The translations under genes and the position numbers were made by a program. This document shows positions 1 to 10,393 of a stretch of 64,000 nt of DNA, piece after piece (the stretch's first letter is position 1; each line of letters starts with the position of its first letter). The stretch is from AP-15 sp963724435 (GTDB taxonomy: Bacteria > Pseudomonadota > Alphaproteobacteria > ATCC43930 > CGMCC-115725). The stretch is from the NCBI GenBank assembly GCA_963724435.1, contig CAVRUN010000001.1:1178001-1242000 (forward strand). Reading direction: 5' to 3'. Under the pieces are notes generated by a model. That model did no database searches. It saw only the letters and a list, made by a program, of their open reading frames with translations, and was not told where the DNA came from.

Positions 1-1185
<1,185 letters not shown>

Positions 1186-1186
<1 letters not shown>

Positions 1187-2316
1187 CACCCGATACCGTC
1201 CTGTGCGACCACCGGCAAGAACACCCGGAACACGGTTCGACGGGGCTGGCTCTCAAATTCGATGACGCCGCCGTGGTCGCCGATCACCTTGGCAACTAAT
1301 GCAAGACCAAGGCCAGTTCCGTTTCGCTTTGTCGTGACGAACGGATCGAATAGGTAGGGGCGCATGTCCTCCGGAATGCCGGCGCCGTTATCGGTTACCG
1401 CGACCATCAGCGGCAGATGCTGGCGGCCTTCACCCCGCGGACCGGCAAGACGCAAGCCGTAGCGATAAGCAGTTGTGAGGATGATCTCGCCGTCGTCGCC
1501 ATTGGGCACCGCCTCGGCGGCATTCTTGACGATATTCAAGAATACTTGGACGAGGAGGTCGCGGTTGCCGTGCACAAGCGGCAGTGACGGATCGTACTCC
1601 TCGACAAACCGGGCATGGCGAGCGAAACCGGATTGCGCCAGCTTACGGACGCGCTCCAGCACCTCGTGGATATTGACTGGCTCGCGCACGATCGGGTGAT
1701 GGTCGGAGAAGGACTCCATCCGATCGACAAGGGCGACGATACGGTCGGTTTCGTCGCAGATCAGGCGGGTCAGCTGGCGCTCGCCCTCATCGGCATCCTG
1801 CTCGAGCAACTGCGCCGCCCCGCGAATACCGGACAGCGGGTTCTTGACCTCATGGGCCAGCATTGCCGCCATCGCCGTGATCGATCGCGCGGCATTGCGG
1901 TGAGTCAGCTGACGATCGAGCTTGTCGACCATCGAGCGCTCGTGCAACGAGAGTACCACGAGATCGGCGGCTTCCCCCGCCAGCGGCGCTGCCTGCACCG
2001 TGACAGTGCGGTTGCCAAAGCGCGGCCCTTCGAGCGCGATGTCGTATTCCGACATCGTATTGCCGACGCGCCAGACGGCGTCGATCAACGACAGCAATGG
2101 GCTGTGCGGGGCTACCAACCCTGCGAGAGCGGTACCTTGCAACGCTGCGGCGCCGGTTCCGAAGAATTGCTCGGCGGCCGGATTGACCATGCGGATTTCG
2201 CCGTCTCGGTCGATGACGATGACCGGATCGGCAAGCGCCGCCAACACCGCCGCCGCTTCAGGCAAGGCGAGTTTGGGACGGGCGCCGCCACCGCGACGGC
2301 GGACACTCTTTATCAT
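1186..2316 (-). CDS. ntrB: Nitrogen regulation sensor histidine kinase NtrB
   Basis: Soluble two-component kinase/phosphatase that phosphorylates NtrC, normally under control of PII protein. It has 376 residues, typical for the family. An N-terminal PAS domain (about 20-130, including VIVIDRDGEIRMVNPAAEQ) is followed by the dimerisation H-box MLAHEVKNPLSG with the phospho-acceptor His155. The HATPase domain has the N-box NIVKNAAEAV, the G1 box VTDNGAGIPED and the G2 motif NGTGLGLALV. No membrane segment is seen, as expected for NtrB and unlike NtrY. The start overlaps the dusB stop by 4 bases (ATGA). Confidence 0.95.
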
Positions 2317-3353
2317 GCCGGCTCGCTGGCCGCTCCCACCCTTTCCTCCCCCGCGAGCGGGATCGGGTTCAGGTGAGAACGCGCCAAAAGCGGCTCGTAA
2401 AAGTCCCGAATAAGCATTCTGACCCGGGGCGGGTCAGCGGCCTGGTTGACTGCTGCGCGGAATTCGGCCGATCCAGGCAACCCTTTCGAATACCAAGCGA
2501 CATGCTTGCGGGCGATGCGTACGCCGACATCGGTTCCATAATGGGACAGCATGTCGTCGTAATGTTGTTCGAGAATTGTCAATTGCGCTTCCAACGGCGG
2601 ATCGGAGACCCTCCTACGTCCACCGAGCCAGGCAATGACTTGGCACACGAACCATGGCCGGCCATAGCTGCCGCGGCCGATCATCACACCATCGGCACCC
2701 GATTGCGCGAGCGCCCGGTCCGCATCCTCCAGGGTCTCGATGTCGCCGTTGACGATCACCGGTATCGTTACGTTTTCCTTAACCTCGCGGATAAATGCCC
2801 AATCGGCCGACCCCGCATAGAGCTGACAACGGGTCCGCCCGTGCACGGTAATCATGCGGATGCCGCAAGCTTGCGCAATTCGGGCGAGCCGCGGAGCATT
2901 CCGGTTCTTCTCGTCCCATCCGGTGCGCATCTTAAGGGTCACAGGCAAATCGACCGACTTAACGGTGGCTTCGAGGATGCGCGCGGCATGGAGCTCGTCA
3001 CGCATCAGCGCCGACCCAGCGTGGCCGTTGACCACCTTCTTTACCGGGCAGCCAAAATTGATGTCGATGATCTGCGCCCCGCGGTCGGCATTGATCTTGG
3101 CCGCTTCGGCGATGATGTGCGGCTCGCACCCGGCGAGCTGGACGGCCATCGGCTGCTCGTCTTCGCAGCTCTTGGTCATTGTCATCGTCTTGCGGCTTTC
3201 GCGAACCATCGCCTCGCTCGCGATCATTTCCGAGACGACGAGGCCGGCGCCCAGGCGCTTGACTAGGCGGCGAAACGGTAAGTCGCTGACCCCCGACATC
3301 GGGGCCAGAATGACCGGCTGTTCGATTATGACTTCACCGAACTCAATGCTCAT
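2313..3353 (-). CDS. dusB: tRNA-dihydrouridine synthase DusB (NifR3)
   Basis: FMN-dependent reductase that converts uridine to dihydrouridine in the tRNA D-loop. It has 346 residues with a TIM-barrel fold. The start has the Dus signature VILAPMSGVSDLPFRRL. The catalytic cysteine lies in INFGCPVKKVVNGHAGSALM, and phosphate-binding segments VIVNGDIETLEDA and GADGVMIGRGSYGRPW follow. It is the first gene of the dusB-ntrB-ntrC operon, an order long known in alphaproteobacteria, where this gene was called nifR3. It overlaps ntrB by 4 bases. About 135 bases separate it from the divergent ispDF, so both promoters should lie there. Confidence 0.95.
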   Translation of the reverse strand: MSIEFGEVIIEQPVILAPMSGVSDLPFRRLVKRLGAGLVVSEMIASEAMVRESRKTMTMTKSCEDEQPMAVQLAGCEPHIIAEAAKINADRGAQIIDINFGCPVKKVVNGHAGSALMRDELHAARILEATVKSVDLPVTLKMRTGWDEKNRNAPRLARIAQACGIRMITVHGRTRCQLYAGSADWAFIREVKENVTIPVIVNGDIETLEDADRALAQSGADGVMIGRGSYGRPWFVCQVIAWLGGRRRVSDPPLEAQLTILEQHYDDMLSHYGTDVGVRIARKHVAWYSKGLPGSAEFRAAVNQAADPPRVRMLIRDFYEPLLARSHLNPIPLAGEERVGAASEPA

Positions 3354-3489
3354 TTTATAAGCAAATCATCTTATTGCCCAATGATTGAGCAGATCGTAGC
3401 GGTTTCTCTTTTGCGGTGCAACAATAACCGCCGCGACGAAAACCGCACCTAGAGTGGTAACGAAATGACGCGTCAGCTATTTTCGCTGC

Positions 3490-4644
3490 ATGGAACCCGT
3501 ATACGCGCTGGTCGTCGCCGCCGGTCGCGGCAGCCGGTTTGGCGGCGAGCGGCCTAAGCAATATCTGCCGCTGGGCGGGCAGACAGTCTTGCGTCACGCG
3601 GTCGGTGCATTGGCTGGTCATCCCCGGATCGTCGGCGTGCAGGTTATGATCCGTCCGGAAGACCGCGCCCTATTCGACGACGCCGTCGCGGGGCTGAAGG
3701 TACTACCGCCGGTCGCCGGAGGTTTCGCGCGGCAGGATTCGGTACGGTTCGGCCTTGAGGCGCTGGCCCCCTATCACCCGCAAACCATATTGATTCACGA
3801 CGGCGCGCGACCGTTCGCCAGCGCAGCACTGATCGACCGGATCATCGAGGGGCTCGCGCAAGCCCCAGCGGCGATCCCTTGCCTGCCGTTGCGTGACACG
3901 ATCAAGCGCGCCGAGGGCCGGGTGATTCAGACAACGGTGGACCGATCGAACTTATGGCGCGCGCAGACACCGCAAGCTTTTGATTTCGAGGCTATCCTTG
4001 CCGCTCATCGCGCTGTTAAAGGACGCGAATTGACCGATGATGCGGCAGTGGCAGAAGCGGCGGGCCTGTCGCCCGTGCTGGTCGACGGAGATGAAAACAA
4101 TCTGAAGATAACCACGGCGGACGACCTTGCCGCCGCCGAGCGCCTGTTGGCGGCGCGGCTTGGCGATGTCCGAGTGGGCCAGGGTTTCGATGTACACGCC
4201 TTCGGCCAAGGCGACGGGATCGTCATTTGCGGCGTCGCAATCCCGCACGGGGCCGGCCTCGTCGGTCATTCCGACGCCGATGTCGGTTTGCACTCGCTGA
4301 CCGACGCCGTGCTGGGCGCGATCGGCGCGGGCGATATCGGCCAACATTTCCCGCCAAGCGACCCGGAATGGCGGGGTGCGGCATCGGACCAATTCCTGCG
4401 TCATGCCACCGATCTCGTCCGCGCCCGTGATGGCATCGTGGCCGCGGTCGATGTGACGATCATCTGCGAACGACCGAGAATTGGCCCGTACCGCGCCGCG
4501 ATGGTCGAACGCGTCGCCGCCATTCTCGGGATCGCGGCCGACCGCGTCAGCGTCAAAGCAACGACGACCGACCGGCTCGGCTTTACCGGCCGCGGCGAAG
4601 GCATCGCCGCGCAAGCGGTCGCGACCGTGCGCCTGCCACAGTAG
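3490..4644 (+). CDS. ispDF: Bifunctional IspD/IspF enzyme of the MEP pathway
   Basis: One protein with two non-consecutive activities of isoprenoid synthesis: MEP cytidylyltransferase (IspD, about residues 1-225) and MECDP synthase (IspF, about 226-384). The IspD half has the nucleotide-binding start VVAAGRGSRFGGERPKQYLPL and the conserved LIHDGARPF. The IspF half has GFDVHAF and GHSDADVGLHSLTDA, which hold the zinc-binding Asp and His residues, then GDIGQHFP. Length (384) fits other alphaproteobacterial fusions. Dxr, which makes the MEP precursor, is also in this window (59748-60935). pgpA follows 32 bases downstream. Confidence 0.97.
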   Translation: MEPVYALVVAAGRGSRFGGERPKQYLPLGGQTVLRHAVGALAGHPRIVGVQVMIRPEDRALFDDAVAGLKVLPPVAGGFARQDSVRFGLEALAPYHPQTILIHDGARPFASAALIDRIIEGLAQAPAAIPCLPLRDTIKRAEGRVIQTTVDRSNLWRAQTPQAFDFEAILAAHRAVKGRELTDDAAVAEAAGLSPVLVDGDENNLKITTADDLAAAERLLAARLGDVRVGQGFDVHAFGQGDGIVICGVAIPHGAGLVGHSDADVGLHSLTDAVLGAIGAGDIGQHFPPSDPEWRGAASDQFLRHATDLVRARDGIVAAVDVTIICERPRIGPYRAAMVERVAAILGIAADRVSVKATTTDRLGFTGRGEGIAAQAVATVRLPQ

Positions 4645-4676
4645 ACGACCATCAGCCAATCGGAACGCCTCACCCG

Positions 4677-5153
4677 TTGCTGCGGCACCCCGCCGGGCTA
4701 ATCGCGACGTGGTTTGGGGTTGGGCTGAGCCCGATTGCCCCCGGCACCTGCGCTTCGCTTGTCGCATTGCCGATCGCCTGGGCGATCCGGGCGATGTCGG
4801 GTGACCCGGGGCTCGCGGTTGCCTTGACACTTATTTTTGCCGTCGGCTGCTGGGCGGCGGGCGCCGTAGCCGCGGCTTCCGGCGTCGAAGATCCGGCTGC
4901 GATCGTCATCGACGAGATCGCCGGCCAGTGGCTGGTGCTGCTCGCGACACCGCTCGAACCGATCGCGTGGCTGCTCGCCTTTGTGCTATTCCGCCTCTTC
5001 GATATCTGGAAACCGTGGCCGGTCAATTGGGCCGATCGCCAAGTTAAGGGCGGGTTCGGCATCATGCTCGACGATGTCCTGGCCGCGGGCTACGCTCTGG
5101 TCGTGCTAGTCATGGCATTAGCGATTGGCGGAGTACTGGGTGTTCGCATCTGA
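4677..5153 (+). CDS. pgpA: Phosphatidylglycerophosphatase A
   Basis: Inner-membrane phosphatase that turns phosphatidylglycerophosphate into phosphatidylglycerol. It has 158 residues. Conserved parts are WFGVGLSPIAPGTCASL near the start, the acidic IVIDEIAGQW, and FRLFDIWKPWPVNWADR with a later IMLDDVLAAGYA. Several hydrophobic stretches fit an integral membrane protein. The start shown is a TTG directly ahead of the conserved N-terminus; I see no ATG in frame between it and ispDF. The 3' end overlaps the next gene pncC. Confidence 0.92.
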   Translation: MLRHPAGLIATWFGVGLSPIAPGTCASLVALPIAWAIRAMSGDPGLAVALTLIFAVGCWAAGAVAAASGVEDPAAIVIDEIAGQWLVLLATPLEPIAWLLAFVLFRLFDIWKPWPVNWADRQVKGGFGIMLDDVLAAGYALVVLVMALAIGGVLGVRI

Positions 5154-5634
5154 AATTCTGAGCCTGGCGGAGACAGTGCTGGATGCCTGCCGGGCCCGGG
5201 GTTGGCATGTCGCAACTGCGGAATCCTGCACTGGCGGCCTTGTTGCGGCGGCATTAACGGCGGTCCCTGGCTCGTCCGATGTCGTCGAGCGCGGCTTTGT
5301 GACCTATTCGAACCAAGCAAAATCGGAAATGCTGGGCGTGCCGCCGGCGACGATTACGGCCCATGGTGCGGTCAGCGCCGAGACCACGGCGGCAATGGCG
5401 CAAGGTGCGATCGTGCGCGCCGCGGTCGACATCGCGATATCGATCACTGGCGTTGCCGGCCCCGGCGGCGGCAGCGCCGAGAAGCCTGTGGGCCTAGTAA
5501 TCTTTGGCCTGGCGCGGCGTGGCGGCGACTGCCGAACCCACCGCCACGTATTTCCGGGCGACCGCACTGCCGTGCGCGAAGCGGCGCTGAAGGTGGCGCT
5601 CGGCCTTCTCGCCAGCGCGGCCCAGCCCGAATAG
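5140..5634 (+). CDS. pncC: Nicotinamide-nucleotide amidase (CinA C-terminal domain, PncC)
   Basis: Stand-alone CinA C-terminal domain that deamidates NMN to nicotinate mononucleotide in the pyridine nucleotide cycle. It has the signature ATAESCTGGLVAAALT with the nucleophilic Ser, then GFVTYSNQAKSEMLGV and ITGVAGPGGGSAEKPVGLV. The N-terminal molybdopterin-binding-like domain of full-length CinA is absent. I prefer the GTG at 5140, preceded by GGCGGAG at good spacing, which gives 164 residues; a TTG at 5125 would give 169. Either start overlaps the pgpA 3' end, so translation is probably coupled. Confidence 0.9.
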   Translation: MFASEILSLAETVLDACRARGWHVATAESCTGGLVAAALTAVPGSSDVVERGFVTYSNQAKSEMLGVPPATITAHGAVSAETTAAMAQGAIVRAAVDIAISITGVAGPGGGSAEKPVGLVIFGLARRGGDCRTHRHVFPGDRTAVREAALKVALGLLASAAQPE

Positions 5635-5672
5635 GGGCACGCGCACCATCAACTCGAAAGGGATCCTGAGAG

Positions 5673-6548
5673 ATGAGCAGGTTTAACATCGCTGTGGTTC
5701 AGCCGCACTCAAACCCGCCACCTGGCGACCACAAAAACGTCGACGACGCGGTGTGCTGGATCGGCCGCGCCGCCGCTGAAGGCGCCGATTTCGTCTGCTT
5801 TCCGGAGAGTTATCCTGGGCCGTGGCGGATGCCGGCGGCTTTCGACCCTTCGGCGCGCATCGCCGAGACGGCGCAGCAGCACGGGATCCATGTCGTCTTT
5901 GGCACAATGGAGCCGATCGATAATGCGAAAAAGACCGCCTACAACCTGACCTGCATGGCCTATCCCGACGGTCGCACACCGGCGCGCTACCGCCGGACTC
6001 ACCCGAACGGCCCATGGATCTACGCGAGTCGAACCGGCGGCGCTGGGGTGTGGGAATTCGAGTGGGTGCCGGGGAATGATTTTCCGGTCTTTGACACCGT
6101 CCACGGCAAGGTCGGGCTCGGCATGTGCAGCGAGGTCTATGTGCCGGAAGTGTCGCGCGCCCTGGCGTTGCGCGGCGCCGAAATCATCTTCCTGCCGGCC
6201 GGGCTCAGCGGCACCGGCAATCTATGGGAGACCTGGCACACGTTGCTGCGGGCGCGGGCAATGGAAAACCTGGCGCTCGTCGTATCGACCCGTAACATCT
6301 TTGATCCCGCCACCGAACGCGGGCTGGCGATCATCGCCGGGCCGGAGCGCACCCATTACGAGAGCACCAATGTCGGGATGTCGGTTGTCGCGGTCAGCCT
6401 CGACCGCGTGCGCGAACTGCGCGCCGGCTGGGACGGCAACGACAAGACACCGAGTTGCTGCGTCAAGCAGAGCTTGCTATCGCAATGGCAGCGCCCGGAG
6501 CTTTACGACCGCATCTTTCCGCAGCCATTGCCGGCGGCGGCCGAGTAA
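5673..6548 (+). CDS. Carbon-nitrogen hydrolase (nitrilase superfamily) with Arg at the catalytic Lys position
   Basis: Member of the nitrilase/amidase superfamily, 291 residues. Glu45 sits in VCFPESYPGPW and the nucleophile Cys152 in GLGMCSEVYVPE. The segment that normally carries the catalytic lysine (YRK in many amidases) reads YRRTHPNGPW, giving Arg108 where Lys is expected; the 44-residue spacing to Cys152 fits the family. The codons there are CGC CGG. The substrate cannot be told from sequence; aliphatic amide, N-carbamoyl compound or nitrile are all possible. It lies between pncC and a MOSC protein on the same strand. No signal peptide is seen. Confidence 0.85.
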   Translation: MSRFNIAVVQPHSNPPPGDHKNVDDAVCWIGRAAAEGADFVCFPESYPGPWRMPAAFDPSARIAETAQQHGIHVVFGTMEPIDNAKKTAYNLTCMAYPDGRTPARYRRTHPNGPWIYASRTGGAGVWEFEWVPGNDFPVFDTVHGKVGLGMCSEVYVPEVSRALALRGAEIIFLPAGLSGTGNLWETWHTLLRARAMENLALVVSTRNIFDPATERGLAIIAGPERTHYESTNVGMSVVAVSLDRVRELRAGWDGNDKTPSCCVKQSLLSQWQRPELYDRIFPQPLPAAAE

Positions 6549-6560
6549 AGCGTTGCGGAC

Positions 6561-7103
6561 ATGAATGGCGCCGTTGCTGCTGTCAGCCGCAGCCCGCGGC
6601 ACACTCTGATCAAAGGAAACGAGGCCAGCATTCGCCTCGTGGCCGGGCTGGGCGTCGAGGGCGACGCGCATCAAGGAGTGACCGTCAAGCATCGCTCGCG
6701 GGCGGCGCGCAATCCCGCCGAGCCCAATCTGCGCCAGGTCCATCTGATCCACGCCGAGCTTCACGATGAGCTGCGGCACAGGGGTTACGACCTGGAGCCT
6801 GGCCAGATGGGCGAGAACATCACGACATCGGGGATCGACCTGCTCGGGCTCGCGACCGGAACCCGACTGCATATCGGCGAGGACGCGGTCATTGAGGTCA
6901 CCGGGCTGCGCAAGCCCTGCGCCCAGCTCGATAAGCTGCAAAAGGGGCTGATGGCTGCGGCCCTCGACCGCGATGCCGAGGGCAATCTCGTGCGCAAGGC
7001 CGGGATCATGGCAATCGTGCTGACGACAGGCGAGGTCCGTCCCAGCGACCCGATCCGGGTCGAGCCCCCTCCCCCACCCCACCGCCCACTCGCCGTCGTC
7101 TGA
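6561..7103 (+). CDS. MOSC domain-containing protein
   Basis: Predicted MOSC (molybdenum cofactor sulfurase C-terminal) protein of 180 residues. It shows VEGDAHQGVTVKHRSR, QVHLIHAELHDEL, LEPGQMGENITTSGIDL and the conserved cysteine in VTGLRKPCAQLDKLQKG. This family includes stand-alone proteins like YiiM, which act in sulfur transfer or N-hydroxylated substrate metabolism. It starts 12 bases after the nitrilase-like gene and may be co-transcribed with it. The exact substrate is not deducible. Confidence 0.88.
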   Translation: MNGAVAAVSRSPRHTLIKGNEASIRLVAGLGVEGDAHQGVTVKHRSRAARNPAEPNLRQVHLIHAELHDELRHRGYDLEPGQMGENITTSGIDLLGLATGTRLHIGEDAVIEVTGLRKPCAQLDKLQKGLMAAALDRDAEGNLVRKAGIMAIVLTTGEVRPSDPIRVEPPPPPHRPLAVV

Positions 7104-7171
7104 GCTACGGGCGGCGGCTATCCGGCGCCGTGCGGCACGGGGATTGGGCAAGCAGCGTGTTGGCGCGATCG

Positions 7172-8965
7172 TCAGGCCAGCACCGGGATCTCGACAAAGG
7201 ACGGGGCTCCCTCGGCATGATGAACGGTGTTGGCGGCGACACGGATGTCGGCGTCGGTGTCGTTCGCTAACAGCGGGTGACCGCTATTGGTGTTGCGGGC
7301 GCGGCGCGGAAAGTTGCTGCTGGTAACGTCGATTTCGATGCCGTGTCCGGCGGTAAAAATGTGATGGATGTGGCCGAGGTCGATGGTTACGCGTTCGATG
7401 CGGTCGGGTGACAATGGGCGCGGCTCGGCCGTGCCGTCGCGGTAGAGCGCGCGGGTGATCCCATCCATCAGCAGCATCGCGCGGCCGTCGGGATAAAGAT
7501 CGATCAGCTTGCCGACAAAATCGGTGTCGGGGCAGTCGGATTGCACCGACAGGGTCAGGCGCACATTGCCGGCGATGGTCAGCTGTTTGGGAAGCGGCTC
7601 GCTGCGATAGATCAGCCCGTTATCAGGTAAGCCCTGAACCGGCCTCTGATCGTGCGATCCCGCCGATATCAGCATGTTGCGGCCGCCCAAGGTTGGGATC
7701 GGCCGACGCGGGTCGTAACGATAGTGCCGCGGGGTCCCGTCCGGCCGATCGGCGAGGCTGCCGTCGCCGCGCAGATAGAGCCGCTGTGGGCGGGCATCGG
7801 GCGGCGGCCAGCGCTCGGCCGAACGCCAGTCATCCGGAACATAATTCTCGCGATCATCGACCCAAGCGCGCGGCGAGTAATAGACCGCTGGGCCGTCCAT
7901 GACGCCGTTCGCTTCGCCTCTGAGCCAGTAATCGAACCAGGCGAAATACGGGTCATGCCGCCAAAAATTATTGTGATAGACAAAGTAATGCTCGTTGGGA
8001 CCGATCCATAATTTCTGGTTGCCGGCGTGCGCCTGGATTTCGTTAAAGGCGGCCATGACGCTCAGCTGGAAGATGTCGAACCACGTCGTCACGTGGAACC
8101 CGGGAATATCGATCGTGCGGCGGAAATTCTGCGCGGCGCGAAACGCGTCTGGCCCAGGATGGCTGATGATCTCGTCGAGAAACGGCTGCCCGGTCGCGAA
8201 ATCCGGGTAACGGGTCAGAGGCAGCCGCATCCAATCATCCGACCCGACAAAGGGTGGGTCGGCCTCGCGCGCGGAATCAAGCCTGGCGTAGCGGGCTGCG
8301 GCCGAGGTAGCGGCGGCATCCAACTCCGCCGGTCCGATGCCAAAACGCCGCATCACATGTTCACGGTGCGAGGCTGAGAGGCCGGGGATGTTGCGCGCGA
8401 CCCACAGCCACAGCCGCTCCATCTCGATCGAATTTCCTTCGTAGACGACATCGTCATAGATGCTGGACGCGCCGGCCTGTGCGAAAAACGCGCGCAAACT
8501 CGGATGCCGGGTCGACGCGGCGGCGAACGCGGTTGTTGCCCCTGCCGAGGAGCCGGAGACGCCGACCCGCTGATTGGTCCAGCGCTGATGCGCAATCCAT
8601 TCGAGGGTGTCGTGTCCATCAGCCGTGTCGTCGGCATAGACCCGGTCCTCGCCTTCGGAGCCATGGCGGCCGCGGGTGTCCTGGTAGACCGCGGCATAGC
8701 CATGGGCGACGATGGCGCGCCAGCCGCGCAGGATCGAGCCGCGCATCGGCTCGGCGGCGTTTGGCAGCCACGCGCGGCAGCAGTCGAACTTGTCGCGTGC
8801 GTCGGCAGCGGCAATGCCGTAGGGCGTGCGATGCAGGATCACCGGCCAGCACGGACCGCCTTCGGCCGGCAAAAAGACAAAGGTGTTGAGGCGCACCCCG
8901 TCGCGCATCGCCACCATCGTCTGGAAGCCGTGCGCACCTGTCACCGAATTGACATAGTCCGCCAT
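7172..8965 (-). CDS. CocE/NonD family hydrolase (X-Pro dipeptidyl-peptidase S15 fold)
   Basis: Serine hydrolase of 597 residues. The alpha/beta hydrolase domain begins with MRDGVRLNTFVFLPAEGG and has DTRGRHGSEGE and the nucleophile elbow GVSGSSAGATTAF. The C-terminal jelly-roll domain typical of the family follows (around RLTLSVQSDCPDTDFVGKL and DVTSSNFPRRARNTNSG). Relatives include cocaine esterase, alpha-amino-acid ester hydrolases and glutaryl-7-ACA acylases, so an esterase or amidase acting on acyl-amide or ester compounds is likely. No signal peptide is apparent. AGGTCAG lies upstream of the chosen ATG. The gene follows the lactonase-like gene on the same strand, with a structured inverted repeat between them. 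Confidence 0.9.
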   Translation of the reverse strand: MADYVNSVTGAHGFQTMVAMRDGVRLNTFVFLPAEGGPCWPVILHRTPYGIAAADARDKFDCCRAWLPNAAEPMRGSILRGWRAIVAHGYAAVYQDTRGRHGSEGEDRVYADDTADGHDTLEWIAHQRWTNQRVGVSGSSAGATTAFAAASTRHPSLRAFFAQAGASSIYDDVVYEGNSIEMERLWLWVARNIPGLSASHREHVMRRFGIGPAELDAAATSAAARYARLDSAREADPPFVGSDDWMRLPLTRYPDFATGQPFLDEIISHPGPDAFRAAQNFRRTIDIPGFHVTTWFDIFQLSVMAAFNEIQAHAGNQKLWIGPNEHYFVYHNNFWRHDPYFAWFDYWLRGEANGVMDGPAVYYSPRAWVDDRENYVPDDWRSAERWPPPDARPQRLYLRGDGSLADRPDGTPRHYRYDPRRPIPTLGGRNMLISAGSHDQRPVQGLPDNGLIYRSEPLPKQLTIAGNVRLTLSVQSDCPDTDFVGKLIDLYPDGRAMLLMDGITRALYRDGTAEPRPLSPDRIERVTIDLGHIHHIFTAGHGIEIDVTSSNFPRRARNTNSGHPLLANDTDADIRVAANTVHHAEGAPSFVEIPVLA

Positions 8966-8995
8966 TTTACTGACCTATTCTGTCGTTTTGCTGAG

Positions 8996-9082
8996 AGTGT
9001 CCGGGCGGGGACCCGATACATCGCGAAGGCAGGGGTCGGGCCTTTGCGATATCATGAGGGGGTGGTCGTCCGCCCGGACACT
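8996..9082. repeat. 87-bp nested inverted-repeat element
   Basis: The outer arms AGTGTCCGGGCGG (8996-9008) and its exact complement (9070-9082) are 13-bp perfect inverted repeats. Inside them ATCGCGAAGGC (9020-9030) pairs with GCCTTTGCGAT (9040-9050) with one mismatch. The right outer arm overlaps the TAG stop of the lactonase-like gene. The transcript could form a long stem and act as a processing or termination signal between two minus-strand genes. No T-run follows and no target-site duplication is visible. Confidence 0.7.
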
Positions 9083-10256
9083 AGACCATGCCCATCCAGA
9101 ACATCTGCTGATCGCGGACATCGACATCGTATTTGCGCACGAAGCCGAGCCTGCCATCGGTCCCGATCCGGAACACCGAGAAGCACGCCGGAATGATCCG
9201 GGTATTGCCGCCCTCCCTGACCGGCAAGCCGATAATATGGGCCGCGACCAGCAATCGGCCGCTCGGATCGATGTGCAAGGTGCGGCAGTGGATGCCGCGC
9301 GTGTCGATATGTTGGATTGGATTGGGCTCGCCGGTCACCGGGTCGATCGCGAAAACCGCGAGCGTGTTCTCGCCACCGGCAAAGACGCGCTCGGCCCCCT
9401 CGCCCACCGTGCTCGATGCGCGGTTGGCGACATAGACAAAGCGTCCGTTCGGATGAACGTGGATCGTGCCGGCGACTTGCCGGCCGCGGATGTTGCCCGG
9501 TTCGGCTAAGGTGCCTTTGCTAAAAACCGGCTCGGGGGATAACCGGTCGCCTGATATCGCGAACATATCGAGGCGGTTCTGGCGCTCCAGCGACACGTAA
9601 ACCCAGGGCTTTGTCGGATGGAAATCGAGATGCCGTGGGCCAAACCCATAGCCGCCGCCCGGCGCTACCGAGATTTCCTGGGTCAACCGGCCGTCCTGAT
9701 AACGGAAGACCTTGAGCGCTCCCGGCTCCTCCGGCTCCTCCGGCTTGCCGGCGGCGGCGTCATGCCCGCGCGTAACCAGGATGGCTAAGCGGTTGTCGAG
9801 GCTGACCCGGACCTGATGCCCATAGATGCCGGGATCGATTGCCTCGTTTTGCGGGACTTCGACGCCGGGGGTAGCGTCTGAGTTTACGCGATAGACCCGG
9901 ACGCCGCTCGGATTGCTAAAGGCGACCAGCAGGTGTCGCGACGGAATGTCGCTCGTCATATGGATCGGCCGGGTCGGCAACGGGATCGGCGCGCCATGCG
10001 GCGTCAGGGCCCCAGTCGCCGGATCGATGCGGAATCCACTGACGTGGTGTTTGTCACCGACGACCCCGCCAATGCCAGAGGCGCTATTGCTTGAGGCGAC
10101 ATAGAGATATTCGCGCGAGGCGTGCGGCCAGGCATAGTGAACATTGGCGGGCAGGCTGACGCTGTTTCGCCGCGTCAAAGTCGCGTTCTCGACATCGACA
10201 TCGTAATGGGTCAGTTGCGGCCCGATGCTGGCGTACAGCATCACCTTTTCCGGCAT
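9081..10256 (-). CDS. Beta-propeller lactonase family protein
   Basis: Protein of 391 residues resembling the seven-bladed 6-phosphogluconolactonase (Pgl/YbhE) family. Blade-like repeats include YVASSNSASGIGG, HVSGFRIDPATGALTPHG, HLDFHPTKPWVYVSLE, VHPNGRFVYVANRA and LAVFAIDPVTGEPN. The ATG at 10256 is preceded by AGGGGAGA, so I use it rather than an upstream in-frame ATG at 10397. A sugar lactonase role is plausible, but many family members act on other lactones. It is upstream of the CocE-like hydrolase on the same strand. The reading EEPEEPEEPG near the middle is a short codon-level repeat in a loop. Confidence 0.82.
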   Translation of the reverse strand: MPEKVMLYASIGPQLTHYDVDVENATLTRRNSVSLPANVHYAWPHASREYLYVASSNSASGIGGVVGDKHHVSGFRIDPATGALTPHGAPIPLPTRPIHMTSDIPSRHLLVAFSNPSGVRVYRVNSDATPGVEVPQNEAIDPGIYGHQVRVSLDNRLAILVTRGHDAAAGKPEEPEEPGALKVFRYQDGRLTQEISVAPGGGYGFGPRHLDFHPTKPWVYVSLERQNRLDMFAISGDRLSPEPVFSKGTLAEPGNIRGRQVAGTIHVHPNGRFVYVANRASSTVGEGAERVFAGGENTLAVFAIDPVTGEPNPIQHIDTRGIHCRTLHIDPSGRLLVAAHIIGLPVREGGNTRIIPACFSVFRIGTDGRLGFVRKYDVDVRDQQMFWMGMV

Positions 10257-10393
10257 GACGCTTCTCCCCTCGGTCTGCCGGCAAGCATAAGGGGCGCGGC
10301 GACACGAGCGAAGCGTCATCGCTTCGGGGCTGATTCTTATCAATGTGGCGATGCCGGGCGTTTGTAGGCGCCATCGATCGCGCCCACTTCGCC

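Noticed and set aside
8996..9082. Insertion sequence
   Set aside because: No transposase frame fits inside 87 bases and no target-site duplication is seen, so it is listed only as a repeat.
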